Positions 51,720-60,823 of a stretch of DNA of 64,000 bases are shown in pieces (within the stretch, counting starts at the first letter, position 1; every line of letters starts with the position of its first letter). The stretch lies in the NCBI GenBank assembly GCA_029865265.1, contig JAOUHG010000005.1, positions 1 through 64,000 on the forward strand. Reading direction: 5' to 3'. The position numbers and the translations under genes were made by a program. The notes under the pieces were generated by a model. That model was not told the origin of the DNA. It did not search any database and saw only the letters and a program-made list of their open reading frames with translations. Source of the DNA: Candidatus Krumholzibacteriia bacterium (lineage in GTDB: Bacteria; Krumholzibacteriota; Krumholzibacteriia; WVZY01; JAKEHA01).

Positions 51720-54250
51720 CCCCGCTGCCACGCGGCGCCGGCGCCGCGGCGGCCGGATTCGTCTTCGTGGGGGCGCTCGCCGCGGGGTTTCTGGACGCGA
51801 CGCCGGCCTGGGTGCGCATCGTGCTGTCACTGGCCGGGTTGATCGTCGCGCCGGCGCTGGTGTTTGCCCCGCGCCTGCGGGGCGTCGTCACCGCCGGGGG
51901 ATTGCTGGGCGGCGTGCTGCCGGTTTCGCTCGTCGGCGTTTTGTCCCTGCACGCGTGCGTGGCAACGATCTTCGCGCTGTCCGGCGTCCCCTTCTCCGCC
52001 TACGCAACCACCGTCATATGGGGAACGCTCGCCGGTTTCGCCGGCGTGCTGGCGGCGCGGCTACGCCGGCCGGAGCGGCCGCTCCCCGGAGTGAGCGGGT
52101 TGCGCCTGCACCGCATGATCCCGCCGCTGCTGTTGCTGGTCGGCCTCGCCGCTGTTCTGGCGCCGCGCTACACCGGCGCCGAGGACGCTTTCGATCACAT
52201 GGGCTACGTACGCCGCGTCATCACCCTCGACACGATGCGGCCGGACGGGGTGCTGTCGCTTCCGGTGGAGGCGGTGGACGCGTTGCCGCCCGATCCCCGC
52301 AAGGGCGGGTTTCATGATCTGGTGGCGCTGGTTGCGGACCTCGCCGGTGCCGATGCGGTGCCGGTCTGGTGGATGCTGCGGTTGCTGATGTACCCGCTGG
52401 GCGTTCTGGCATTCGCGGGGTTTGCCTCGCTGTTTACGCGCGGCGTGGCGCTTGCGTTGTGCATGGGCCTCTTCCTGCTCTCGTATGCGGGCAACGCCGT
52501 TCGCTTTGCCGATGCCGCCGCCTACGGGCAGGGTCTGGCCGCGACGTGGTACTGGACCCTGGCCGTGCTGGTGCTGGGCGGTGGCGGGGCGGGCCGCGCG
52601 CGCAAGGCAATGGTCCTCCTTCTGGCGGGCGGGGGTGTTCTGGCGCACCTGGGGGTTGCCATGCACGCAACGGTGCTCGCGTTGACGCTGCTGGTGTTCG
52701 GCGGCATGCTGGGTATCGCGCGCGCAAACGCCCGGCGCGACGCACTGTGGATGCTGGCCGGTGTGGCGGCCGCGTTTGCGCTGCGCACCGCGGGCGCGTG
52801 GGGCGCCGGTGCGGGTAACGAGATCCACACGCACGTGCATGGAATCATGACGGTGACGGGGCGGTGGTTCGTGATGAGTCCCATGGAGATACTGCGCCAG
52901 CACGGGCTGCTGTTCCTGGGCGGCATCACCCTCCTGCCGTTCACCGCCGTGGCCGCACGCACCGACGCGCGTGCGCGCGCGGTGGTGGCACTCTCGCTCA
53001 TTCCGGTGTGCATCGCCTTCGTGCCGCCGCTGGCGACGTTGTCGTACCAGTACGCGGGCTACATGGCCTTTCGCGTGCTTCTCAACGCACCGCTCCTTCC
53101 GGCCATCGTGGTGACGGTGGCGTGGATGATTCGCGGCGCGCGACGGCGGGGTCCGGCATTGCGCGTGGCCAGTGCAATCGTGCTGGTGCTGTGGGGTATC
53201 GTCTTCATGGGTCCGTCGTTGCGCGCAGGTGCCGGTGAACTGGGCCGGCGCAGCGCGGCGGGCACGGCCGCGCCCCGCCCGCTTGACCTCGACACGCTGG
53301 TTGCGGGACTCCCGGTCGGGGCAACCGTGCTTTCCGACCCGGTGACGTCGTACCGGCTGAGCGCGTTCACCAGCCACCGCTTCGTCGCCGTGCTGCACCA
53401 GCATGCCAACCCGCGCGATCCGTGGGCGCTCGACCGCCTCGCCGCGGTTCGCGACGTGATCTCCCCGTTCGCACTGCCCCAGTCGGCGGTCGAGGCGTGC
53501 AGGCGTTACCGCGTGGATTTCGTCGTGCTGTCGGGCCGCGCGTGGGGGATTGGCCCCGGATATCTCACGCCGGGACGTCCCGACACGTTCGACGCCGCCT
53601 GGCTGCGCCTGGCGTCGATGCCTGACTCGTTTCGAGAATTCGCCCGGGGAGACGACTTTGTCGTCTTGCGCTTCGACCCGGATGCCCGCGAGTCGAACGA
53701 TTTCGACGGCGTGCGCGCGCCGGTCGAGACGGGTGGCGGGCCGCCGGCCACATGCCGCATCGCGGTTCCAAACGACCGCTTTGAGGTTACCGGCTTTGGC
53801 GTGGCGCCGGCGGTCGTGTCCGCGGGGGATTCACTTATGGTCACCTTTGGATACCGGCGCGACCGGGTGTCGGCGTTGCGGCCCGACGTGATCTTTCACG
53901 TCCGCTTCGACCACGAGAGCCTGGCCGGGGCGGCGCGCGTACCCGGCGACAAGTACGTGCGCCGCATGCGCGAGCGATGGCTTCACGTTCGCTACCGTTT
54001 TCGTTCGGATCTGGTGGCGGGGCACGGGATCTACGAGCCCGACCTCTGGCCGGTGGGAACCCCGCTGACAGAGGAATTCCGTATCGCGGTACCTTCCGGA
54101 GCGGCGCCAGGCAGGTACCGCGTCGAGGTGACGGCGGTGGAGACGACCCTCCTGCCCAACTTCGACGTGACCGACCTGCTCTTCAACCGTGACCACTACT
54201 CCGGGGTGGCGTGCGCCACCATCGAGGTGCGTCCGGGAGTGGCGCGATGA
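51716..54250 (+). CDS. Large GT-C-like membrane protein with C-terminal beta-sandwich
   Basis: This 844-residue protein has about fourteen membrane helices in residues 10-510. An acidic pair occurs early in an outside loop (RYTGAEDAFDHMGYVRR), as expected of GT-C glycosyltransferases. A globular part follows (about 525-680, with SDPVTSYRLSAFTSHR), and a beta-rich domain forms the last 130 residues. I do not recognise a named family. The start is inferred as TTG 51716, overlapping the GT2 stop (TTGA). Beside a lipid-sugar synthase-like GT2, a glycan-modifying or polymerising role is plausible. Confidence 0.75.
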   Translation: MTPLPRGAGAAAAGFVFVGALAAGFLDATPAWVRIVLSLAGLIVAPALVFAPRLRGVVTAGGLLGGVLPVSLVGVLSLHACVATIFALSGVPFSAYATTVIWGTLAGFAGVLAARLRRPERPLPGVSGLRLHRMIPPLLLLVGLAAVLAPRYTGAEDAFDHMGYVRRVITLDTMRPDGVLSLPVEAVDALPPDPRKGGFHDLVALVADLAGADAVPVWWMLRLLMYPLGVLAFAGFASLFTRGVALALCMGLFLLSYAGNAVRFADAAAYGQGLAATWYWTLAVLVLGGGGAGRARKAMVLLLAGGGVLAHLGVAMHATVLALTLLVFGGMLGIARANARRDALWMLAGVAAAFALRTAGAWGAGAGNEIHTHVHGIMTVTGRWFVMSPMEILRQHGLLFLGGITLLPFTAVAARTDARARAVVALSLIPVCIAFVPPLATLSYQYAGYMAFRVLLNAPLLPAIVVTVAWMIRGARRRGPALRVASAIVLVLWGIVFMGPSLRAGAGELGRRSAAGTAAPRPLDLDTLVAGLPVGATVLSDPVTSYRLSAFTSHRFVAVLHQHANPRDPWALDRLAAVRDVISPFALPQSAVEACRRYRVDFVVLSGRAWGIGPGYLTPGRPDTFDAAWLRLASMPDSFREFARGDDFVVLRFDPDARESNDFDGVRAPVETGGGPPATCRIAVPNDRFEVTGFGVAPAVVSAGDSLMVTFGYRRDRVSALRPDVIFHVRFDHESLAGAARVPGDKYVRRMRERWLHVRYRFRSDLVAGHGIYEPDLWPVGTPLTEEFRIAVPSGAAPGRYRVEVTAVETTLLPNFDVTDLLFNRDHYSGVACATIEVRPGVAR

Positions 54251-55383
54251 TCCGCGTGTGCTACATGGTGGACGCGGGCTTTCTGGGCGGCGCGGAGTTG
54301 TACATCTCCCAGCTTGCCACCGCACTCGACCGCGGCGCCTTCGAGGCGTCGGTGATCGTGCGCACGCCCCGCCATCCCGATCTCGACGGGTGGGTGGCCG
54401 ATCTGCAGAAGACGCACGTGCGCGTGCTGTCGGCGCCGATGAACCTCCCCTACCGGCCCGCGGACGCACTCGCCATCCTGCGCGGGCTCGACATACTGGC
54501 GCCACAGGTGGTTCATGTAAACATGCCGGGACCCCACAGCGGACAGAACGCACTGCTGGTGCCGCTGGGCCGGTTGTTCGGCGCGAGGACCGTCGTCACC
54601 GAGCACCTGCCCATGGTGGAGGGAAGCCGCAAACGGGTTGCACTCAAGGCGCTCGCGTACCGCTCGCTGGATCTGGCAATCACCGTGTCGCACGCCAACG
54701 TGGCCTACCTGCACGAACGCCAGGGGGTGGCTGCGTCGCGTATTCGCGTGGTTCACAACGGCATCGCGGACGCGCCCGCCCCAAGCGCTGCGGGCGCCGC
54801 AATCCGCCGGGAGGTGGGTGCGAGGGAGGGGGAAAGCCTCATCTGGTTCGTGGGCAATCTTCTTCCTCACAAGGGATTGCGGGAACTGGTTGAGGCGCTT
54901 TCGATCTGTGGCCGGCGCGACTGGCGTCTCGCTGTGCTGGGCGCCGGACCCGAGCGCGATGGCGCCGAGCACCTGGCCGCCGCGGCGGGGATCTCGGATC
55001 GGGTGGTCTTTCTGGGGCGCAGGCCGCCGGAAGCGGTGCGTGCCGCTTTGCCCTCCGGAGACCTGCTCGCCCTGCCGTCACACATGGAGGGACTGCCCTA
55101 CACCATCCTCGAGGCGATGGCTGCGGGTCTGCCCGTGGTTTCGTGCGCGGTGTTCGGTATTCCCGAGGCGGTGTGCGACGGGGAAACCGGGTTGCTTACC
55201 CCGCCGGGCGACGTGGCCGCGCTCGCGCGCGCGATGGCAACACTGCTGGGAGACGGGGCGCTGCGCCGGCGCATGGGGGAGTCCGCGCGCGCGCGTTACC
55301 AGGAGATGTTCACACTCGAACGCCAGGTGAATGACACGAGTGCCATCTACCGCGAACTGGCGACCGGGGCGCGCGCACGGTGA
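54247..55383 (+). CDS. GT4 family glycosyltransferase
   Basis: This 378-residue GT-B enzyme has FLGGAELYISQLATAL near the start, VVHVNMPGPHSGQNALLVPLG, VVTEHLPMVEG, VVHNGIAD after the linker, VGNLLPHKGLRELVEAL, and the donor motif EGLPYTILEAMAAGLPVVSCAVFGIPEAV. It overlaps the large membrane protein gene (ATGA) and the next GT4 gene (GTGA). It builds the repeat unit on the cytoplasmic side; the sugar is unknown. Confidence 0.89.
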   Translation: MIRVCYMVDAGFLGGAELYISQLATALDRGAFEASVIVRTPRHPDLDGWVADLQKTHVRVLSAPMNLPYRPADALAILRGLDILAPQVVHVNMPGPHSGQNALLVPLGRLFGARTVVTEHLPMVEGSRKRVALKALAYRSLDLAITVSHANVAYLHERQGVAASRIRVVHNGIADAPAPSAAGAAIRREVGAREGESLIWFVGNLLPHKGLRELVEALSICGRRDWRLAVLGAGPERDGAEHLAAAAGISDRVVFLGRRPPEAVRAALPSGDLLALPSHMEGLPYTILEAMAAGLPVVSCAVFGIPEAVCDGETGLLTPPGDVAALARAMATLLGDGALRRRMGESARARYQEMFTLERQVNDTSAIYRELATGARAR

Positions 55384-56603
55384 AGCGTCCCCGCGTACTC
55401 CTGGTGAAACCCGTGCTGCCGTTCCCGCCCGAGCAGGGAACCCGCGTGCTCTCGTTTGCCATCGTGGAAGCGCTTTCGGAGGCGTTCGACGTCACCGTGC
55501 TCGCCCGCATCCTGGATGCCGGTGAAGAAGCGCAGGCGCGTGCGCTGGAACGCTGGTGTTCGCGGGTGGTGACGGTGCTTCCCGACAACCGCCGCAGCAT
55601 GGGCGCGCGCATCGCCTACAAGCTTGTCTACGGCACCCGCGCACTGGTGACAGGGCGTTCCCTGAAAAGTCTCTACGACTGCCCCGGCGCCTTCTTGCGC
55701 CGCGCGCGCGAACTGGCCCGCGAGTCGTTCGACCTTGTGATCGTGGAGTACTGGCAGCTGTATCCGTTGCTGGATGTGTTTCCGGCGGCGCGCACCGTTC
55801 TGCTCACCCACGACATCGATCTCCAGGTCAGCCGCGACCGCGCCACCCTGGAGCGCGGCGCGCTGCGACGTGCCCTGGCCGCGTGGCGGAACCGGGCCGA
55901 GGGGCGCGAGGAGGTACGCGCCTACCGGCGTGCCGGGCGCGTGTGGGCCCTGACCGCGCGCGATGCGGATTCGGTGCGGGCACTTTCCGGCGGCACACCG
56001 GTCGACGTGCTGCCGTTCGGACTTCCGAATGACGCATTCACCGAATCCGCAACGCCGCGCGAGCCGGGTGAGATCCTCTTCATGGGGGCGATGGGGGCGG
56101 TCTTCAACCGCGACGCCATCGTCCATTTCGAGCGCGACATCCATCCGCTCCTCGCCGGGCTGCCCGGCATCCGCTTTACCATCGTCGGGGGAGCGCTGCC
56201 CCCGGAGGCGTCCGCACTGGGGAACGCCCCCGGCGTCACCGTCACCGGACACGCGCCGGACCCCCGCGTCTACCTGCGCCGGGCCACCTGCATGATCGTG
56301 CCCCTGCGCTACGCCGGGGGCCTTCGAATCCGCATCATCGAGGCCATGGCGGCCGGGCTCCCGGTGGTGGCCTCGCCGGCCGCGGTGGCGGGCATGGACC
56401 TGGTGGCGGGGAGCGAGGTTCTGGTGGCCCGGACCCCGCAGGAGTACCGCGACCACGTCGAACGGCTGCTGGGGGACCCCGCCTTTGCCGCGTCCCTGTC
56501 CGGGAGGGCCCGGGAGGCCGTCCGGACGCGCTACGGGCCCCGGGCCCGTAGCGAGGGCATCCGCGCCCTGGTGGGTGCTGCGGTGCGGCGGGGACACGCC
56601 TGA
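55380..56603 (+). CDS. GT4 family glycosyltransferase, exopolysaccharide-type
   Basis: This 407-residue protein opens RPRVLLVKPVLPFPPEQGTRVLSF, a start seen in sugar transferases of exopolysaccharide/PEP-CTERM loci. It has LTHDIDLQVSRDR, VDVLPFGLPNDAF, ILFMGAMGAVFNRDAI and the donor-site region GLRIRIIEAMAAGLPVVASPAAVAGM. The GTG start shares GTGA with the preceding stop. A gap of 105 bases with a possible promoter follows, so it likely ends the transcript that began at 42380. Confidence 0.88.
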   Translation: MKRPRVLLVKPVLPFPPEQGTRVLSFAIVEALSEAFDVTVLARILDAGEEAQARALERWCSRVVTVLPDNRRSMGARIAYKLVYGTRALVTGRSLKSLYDCPGAFLRRARELARESFDLVIVEYWQLYPLLDVFPAARTVLLTHDIDLQVSRDRATLERGALRRALAAWRNRAEGREEVRAYRRAGRVWALTARDADSVRALSGGTPVDVLPFGLPNDAFTESATPREPGEILFMGAMGAVFNRDAIVHFERDIHPLLAGLPGIRFTIVGGALPPEASALGNAPGVTVTGHAPDPRVYLRRATCMIVPLRYAGGLRIRIIEAMAAGLPVVASPAAVAGMDLVAGSEVLVARTPQEYRDHVERLLGDPAFAASLSGRAREAVRTRYGPRARSEGIRALVGAAVRRGHA

Positions 56604-56651
56604 CAGCCCGTACCGGCGCGGAAAAGAGGCTGGTAGCGGGCCCTGTAAGTG

Positions 56652-56660
56652 TGCTAAAAT
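56652..56660 (+). promoter_or_regulatory. Possible extended -10 promoter before the DegT aminotransferase gene
   Basis: TGCTAAAAT is an extended -10 (TGn then TAAAAT) in the only AT-rich patch of this 105-base gap. No -35 box is visible. Confidence 0.4.
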
Positions 56661-56708
56661 CAATCGACTCGCGTCAGGGGCAAGGGTCAACGTTTCCGGG
56701 TGTCCTAA

Positions 56709-57827
56709 ATGGGGATTAAGCCAGCGGTTCCTTTTCTGGACCTGTCGCTTCAGCACCGGGCGCTCCGGGCTGAAATCGAAGCGGTCGTGCAACGCACGCT
56801 CGACCGTGGCGATTTCATTCTGGGATCTGCGCTCGGCGACTTCGAGCGGGAGTTCGCGCGCTACTGTGATTGCGAGCACGCCATCGGCGTGAGCTCGGGT
56901 ACGGCGGCGCTGCATCTCGCACTGGTTGCGCTGGGTGTCGGGCCGGGTGACGAGGTCGTCACCGTTCCCAACTCGTTCATTGCGACGGTGGAGTCCATTC
57001 TCTACACCGGCGCGACGGCCGTGCTGGCGGATGTCGACCCCGATAGCTTCTGTCTGGATCCCAGGGCACTCGAGCGGGCCATCGGCCCGCGCACGAAGGC
57101 GATCATCCCGGTTCACCTCTACGGCCAGCCGTGCGACATGGAATCGATCATGTCGGTCGCATCCCGCCACGGTATCGCGGTCGTTGAGGATGCATGCCAG
57201 GCGCACGGGGCGACTCTCGAAGGGCGCAAGATGGGTTCGTTCGGCCACGCGGCCGCGTTCTCGTTCTACCCGACGAAGAACCTGGGGACGATCGGCGACG
57301 GAGGAGCGTTGACGACGAACGATGCCGACATCGCGCAGAAGGTGCGGGCCCTCCGGCACCACGGGCAGTTCGAACCCAATGTATTCCCATGCACCGGGTT
57401 CAACTACCGGCTCGACACGATGAAGGCCGCGGTACTGGGCGTGAAGCTCCCGCATCTCGACGGCTGGAATCAGCGCCGCCGGGAGATCGCGGGGCGTTAT
57501 CAGGAGCGGTTGCGCGGGACGGAGTTTGTGTTCCAGCGCCGCCTGCCGGGTTCCGAGCCGGTGTTCCACATTCTCGCCGCAAGGCACCCGCGTCAGCGCG
57601 CGGTGCAGGAGGCGCTGTCGAACGCGGGCATCGGATGGGGAAGGCACATCGTCGCCCCCGCGCACCGGCAGCCGGGTTACCAGCACCTCGTTCGCTCGGG
57701 AGACTCGTTACAGGTGGCCGATACACTGGCAGCCGAGCTCATCTCGCTTCCGGTCTTTCCGGAACTGACCGATGAGCAGGTCGATCGCGTCATCGAAGTA
57801 CTCAGCAGGGTCGAAGTATCCGTTTGA
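56709..57827 (+). CDS. DegT/DnrJ/EryC1/StrS family sugar aminotransferase
   Basis: This 372-residue PLP enzyme has SSGTAALHLALVALGVGPGDEV, VVEDACQAHGA (Asp161 and Gln164 at the cofactor), and FSFYPTKNLGTIGDGGA with the Schiff-base Lys190. The FNYRLDTMKAAVLGVKL region is also typical. The family transfers an amino group to a nucleotide-linked keto-sugar. With the Gfo/Idh/MocA dehydrogenase two genes downstream it could make an amino or diamino uronic acid sugar, as in the Wlb pathway; that is inference, and no acetyltransferase is seen. The ATG has a weak ribosome site. Confidence 0.92.
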   Translation: MGIKPAVPFLDLSLQHRALRAEIEAVVQRTLDRGDFILGSALGDFEREFARYCDCEHAIGVSSGTAALHLALVALGVGPGDEVVTVPNSFIATVESILYTGATAVLADVDPDSFCLDPRALERAIGPRTKAIIPVHLYGQPCDMESIMSVASRHGIAVVEDACQAHGATLEGRKMGSFGHAAAFSFYPTKNLGTIGDGGALTTNDADIAQKVRALRHHGQFEPNVFPCTGFNYRLDTMKAAVLGVKLPHLDGWNQRRREIAGRYQERLRGTEFVFQRRLPGSEPVFHILAARHPRQRAVQEALSNAGIGWGRHIVAPAHRQPGYQHLVRSGDSLQVADTLAAELISLPVFPELTDEQVDRVIEVLSRVEVSV

Positions 57828-57859
57828 TTTGCACCACCAGATCCGGAAGGTCAGCAGCC

Positions 57860-58606
57860 GTGAAGAAGAACCTTGCAGCGTTTCGGTACTCCGATCAGAA
57901 AGTCGTGCCGCTGTACGCCTCGGAAGCCGTCCGTGGTTCGTATGTCGACGCGGCGACCCCCGCCCTTGCCCGCCCCTTCGAGATGGCATGCAAACGTGCC
58001 ATCGACGTGGTGTTTGCTCTGGGGGTCATGATCCTGGGCCTGCCTTTTTATGGCCTCATTGCGCTCCTCATCAAGGCCACCTCGGAAGGTCCCGTGCTCT
58101 TCGTACAGGACCGTGTGGGAAAGGACGGCCGCCCGTTCAAGTTCTACAAGTTCCGAACCATGCTGGTTGACAACAGCGACGCTGCGCATCGCAGCTTCGC
58201 GGCCGAATTCATCAAGGGGCGCCTCATGCACGAGGATGAGGCCCGCAAGCCGGTGTTCAAGCTTCAGAACGATCCCCGCGTGACGCCGATCGGCCGTTTT
58301 TTGCGCAAGTCGAGCCTCGACGAACTTCCCCAGTTCATCAACGTGTTCAAGGGCGACATGACGCTGGTGGGCCCCCGCCCTCCGCTTGCCTACGAACTGG
58401 CGCACTACAAGGAGTGGCACCGCGGCCGCCTCGCCGTGAAACCGGGTCTCACCGGGCTGTGGCAGGTAAGCGGCCGCAGTACGGTGCCGTTCGATGAAAT
58501 GGTCATGCTCGACCTGTATTACATAGAGAACTGGTCTCTTGCGCTCGATCTCAAGATCATCCTGCGCACCGTGCCCGTCATGGTATTCGGGTTCGGTGGC
58601 TACTAG
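57860..58606 (+). CDS. Second undecaprenyl-phosphate sugar phosphotransferase
   Basis: This 248-residue monotopic phosphoglycosyl transferase has a hydrophobic hairpin [25 protein letters not shown], then [58 protein letters not shown] with the Asp-Glu pair, and [14 protein letters not shown]. It is a paralog of the enzyme at 42535-43248 and has an extra 15-residue insertion after the KFRTM motif. I chose GTG 57860 because GGAAGG lies about nine bases upstream; TTG 57824 would overlap the aminotransferase stop. Confidence 0.92.
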   Translation: MKKNLAAFRYSDQKVVPLYASEAVRGSYVDAATPALARPFEMACKRAIDVVFALGVMILGLPFYGLIALLIKATSEGPVLFVQDRVGKDGRPFKFYKFRTMLVDNSDAAHRSFAAEFIKGRLMHEDEARKPVFKLQNDPRVTPIGRFLRKSSLDELPQFINVFKGDMTLVGPRPPLAYELAHYKEWHRGRLAVKPGLTGLWQVSGRSTVPFDEMVMLDLYYIENWSLALDLKIILRTVPVMVFGFGGY

Positions 58607-58633
58607 CTCAGCTTCAGCAAGAGGAGTACCGCT

Positions 58634-59680
58634 TTGCTACGCATTGGTGTTATCGGTTGCGGCTATTGGGGCCCCAACCTCATTCGGAATTTTTCCCACC
58701 TGAAAGACACCCAGGTCGTGGTGTGCGCTGATCTGGACGAGAAACGTCTCGCCCACATGCGCACGCTCTACCCCGGGATCGAGACAACCCTCGACTACCG
58801 GCAGGTGGTCACGCGCGGTGACATAGACGCGGTGGTGGTTGCCACACCGCCGGAAACCCACTGTCCGATAAGCCTGGAGGCCCTGCGGGCGGGCAAGCAT
58901 GTCTTCGTGGAGAAGCCGCTCGCCATCTCACCGGCCGAGGGCGCGTCCATGGTGGAGGAGGCGGCGCGGCAAAAGCGGGTGCTGTTGGTGGGACACACCT
59001 TCGTCTACACCGCCGCCGTCAACAAGATCAAAGAAGTGATTGATTCGGGTGAGCTGGGGGACATCCTCTATATCAGCACCACGCGCGTGAACCTTGGTAT
59101 CTTCCAGGAGAATATCAATGTCATCTGGGATCTGGCGCCGCACGACGTGTCGATATTGAATTATGTGCTGGGGGGTATGCCCGAGTCGGTGTCGACCCAG
59201 GCGGGTTCGTACATCCGCCGCAACGTCGAAGACGTGGCGTTTCTTACCCTGCGCTACCCGAACCGGGTGCTGGCGCACGTTCACGTGAGCTGGCTCAACC
59301 CCAACAAGCTGCGCTCTACCACTGTTGTGGGCAGCCGCAAGATGCTGGTTTACGACGATGTGAGCGCACTCGAGAAGATACGTATCTACGATAAGGGCGT
59401 GACGGTGACGCCACATTACGACACGTTTGGCGAGTTTCATCTCTCGTACCGCTACGGCGACATTCTGATTCCCAAGCTGGACGACGCCGAGCCGCTCAAG
59501 GTGGCGTGCCAGCACTTCGTGGACTGCGTGCAGGCTTCGAAAACGGCGCGGAGTTCCGGTCTGCACGGGCTGGAAGTGGTACGCGTGCTCGACGCCGCCA
59601 TGGCGTCGTTGCGCGACAACGGGCGCATGATCGACGTGGAACCCGTCGCTGGCGCCGTCCCGGGGAAAGACCCATCCTGA
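58634..59680 (+). CDS. Gfo/Idh/MocA family NAD-dependent sugar dehydrogenase
   Basis: This 348-residue oxidoreductase has an N-terminal Rossmann domain with RIGVIGCGYWGPNLIR, DAVVVATPPETH and HVFVEKPLA (the EKP motif whose Lys is catalytic). The C-terminal domain has WDLAPHDVSILNYVLG, with the catalytic Asp/His pair. Such enzymes oxidise UDP-sugars at C3 in amino-uronic acid pathways (WlbA type), fitting the neighbouring aminotransferase. The start is TTG with AAGAGGAG upstream. Confidence 0.92.
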   Translation: MLRIGVIGCGYWGPNLIRNFSHLKDTQVVVCADLDEKRLAHMRTLYPGIETTLDYRQVVTRGDIDAVVVATPPETHCPISLEALRAGKHVFVEKPLAISPAEGASMVEEAARQKRVLLVGHTFVYTAAVNKIKEVIDSGELGDILYISTTRVNLGIFQENINVIWDLAPHDVSILNYVLGGMPESVSTQAGSYIRRNVEDVAFLTLRYPNRVLAHVHVSWLNPNKLRSTTVVGSRKMLVYDDVSALEKIRIYDKGVTVTPHYDTFGEFHLSYRYGDILIPKLDDAEPLKVACQHFVDCVQASKTARSSGLHGLEVVRVLDAAMASLRDNGRMIDVEPVAGAVPGKDPS

Positions 59681-59685
59681 CCGCG

Positions 59686-60822
59686 GTGGAGGTGGGGCGC
59701 ATCCGTGTGGCGCTGGTGGCCTCGACCCTCGGGGTCGGGGGCGCGGAACGGGTGACCGCCGACGTGCTGCGGCGCCTCGATCCGGCCCGCTTCGGGAGCG
59801 AGCTGTTCTTTCTTCGCGAGGCCGGCGTGGTGGGCCGCGAGCTCATCGGCGACGGTTTCGTCGCCATCGAGCGCCTGCTGGACCGCAGCGGAGAGCCGAT
59901 GGCGCTCATCCGCCTCGCGCGCCTGTTTCGGCGCTATCGCCCCGACGTGGTGTTCTGCCTCGACCACCACAACGCCATGACCCTCGGACGGCTCGCCGGG
60001 CTGGCGAGTGGCGCGAAGGCGATGGTCGTCGCGTCGCACGCGACCGGGCTGGTCGGGAAGCGCGGTGTGTTCGGGCCGGTGGACCGGATGCTGATGGATT
60101 TCACCGGCCGGGTGGTGGCGGTGTCCCGCACCCACGCGCGCTACCTGCAACTGCGCGAGGGCCTGCCTTTTTCCATTGTCCGCGTGATCGAGAACGGAAT
60201 CGATCTGGACGCGTACCCGCCGGTGGACGGAGCCAGGCGCGCAGAGGCGCGCGCGGGGCTGGGGCTGGGTGACGAAGAGCGGGTGGTGCTCATGGTTGCG
60301 GCCATGCGACCCGAGAAGGCGCACGAGGCGTTGCTGGCGGCGACGAGGCGGCTGCGCGACGACGGCGTCGAGACCACCGTGATGCTCGCTGGTGACGGCG
60401 AGCGACGCGATGCCCTGGAGGACGCGGCGAACTTGCTGGGAATCCAGGATTCGGTTCGCTTCCTGGGGCTGCGCACGGACGTGGCGCGATTGCTGCATGC
60501 CGCGGACGTGGCGGTGCTGCCCTCGCGGGGCGTGGTTGAGACCCTGCCGCTGGCGGTCATCGAGGCGATGGCGGTGGGAATCCCGGTGGTGGCAAGCGAT
60601 GTCGGTTCGGTTGCCGAACTGGTGCGGGACGGCGACAGCGGTCATCTGATTCCGCCCGCGGATGAGATGGCGCTGGCCGAACGGCTGAAGCATATTCTGG
60701 AGAACCCGGCGCGGGCCCGGGAAATGGGGGCGCGGGGACGTGAATGGGTGCGCAGGCGCTTCGCGATAGAGCGCACCGCATTGGGTTATGAAACACTGTT
60801 CGAGGATCTGGTGAGACGCTGA
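59686..60822 (+). CDS. GT4 family glycosyltransferase
   Basis: This 378-residue GT-B enzyme has RVALVASTLGVGGAERVTADV (acceptor side), VIENGIDLDAYPP, VVLMVAAMRPEKAHEALL, VMLAGDGERRDALE and the donor motif RGVVETLPLAVIEAMAVGIPVVASDVGSVAELV. The start is uncertain: GTG 59686 is used, six bases after the dehydrogenase stop; GTG 59692 is also possible, and no ATG fits. It ends one base before the radical SAM gene ATG. The sugar is unknown. Confidence 0.87.
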   Translation: MEVGRIRVALVASTLGVGGAERVTADVLRRLDPARFGSELFFLREAGVVGRELIGDGFVAIERLLDRSGEPMALIRLARLFRRYRPDVVFCLDHHNAMTLGRLAGLASGAKAMVVASHATGLVGKRGVFGPVDRMLMDFTGRVVAVSRTHARYLQLREGLPFSIVRVIENGIDLDAYPPVDGARRAEARAGLGLGDEERVVLMVAAMRPEKAHEALLAATRRLRDDGVETTVMLAGDGERRDALEDAANLLGIQDSVRFLGLRTDVARLLHAADVAVLPSRGVVETLPLAVIEAMAVGIPVVASDVGSVAELVRDGDSGHLIPPADEMALAERLKHILENPARAREMGARGREWVRRRFAIERTALGYETLFEDLVRR

Positions 60823-60823
60823 G

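Noticed and set aside
55347-57686. A 779-codon minus-strand open frame across a GT4 gene and the DegT gene
   Set aside because: Shadow frame opposite two clear enzyme genes; no domain seen and it spans a plus-strand intergenic gap with a possible promoter.
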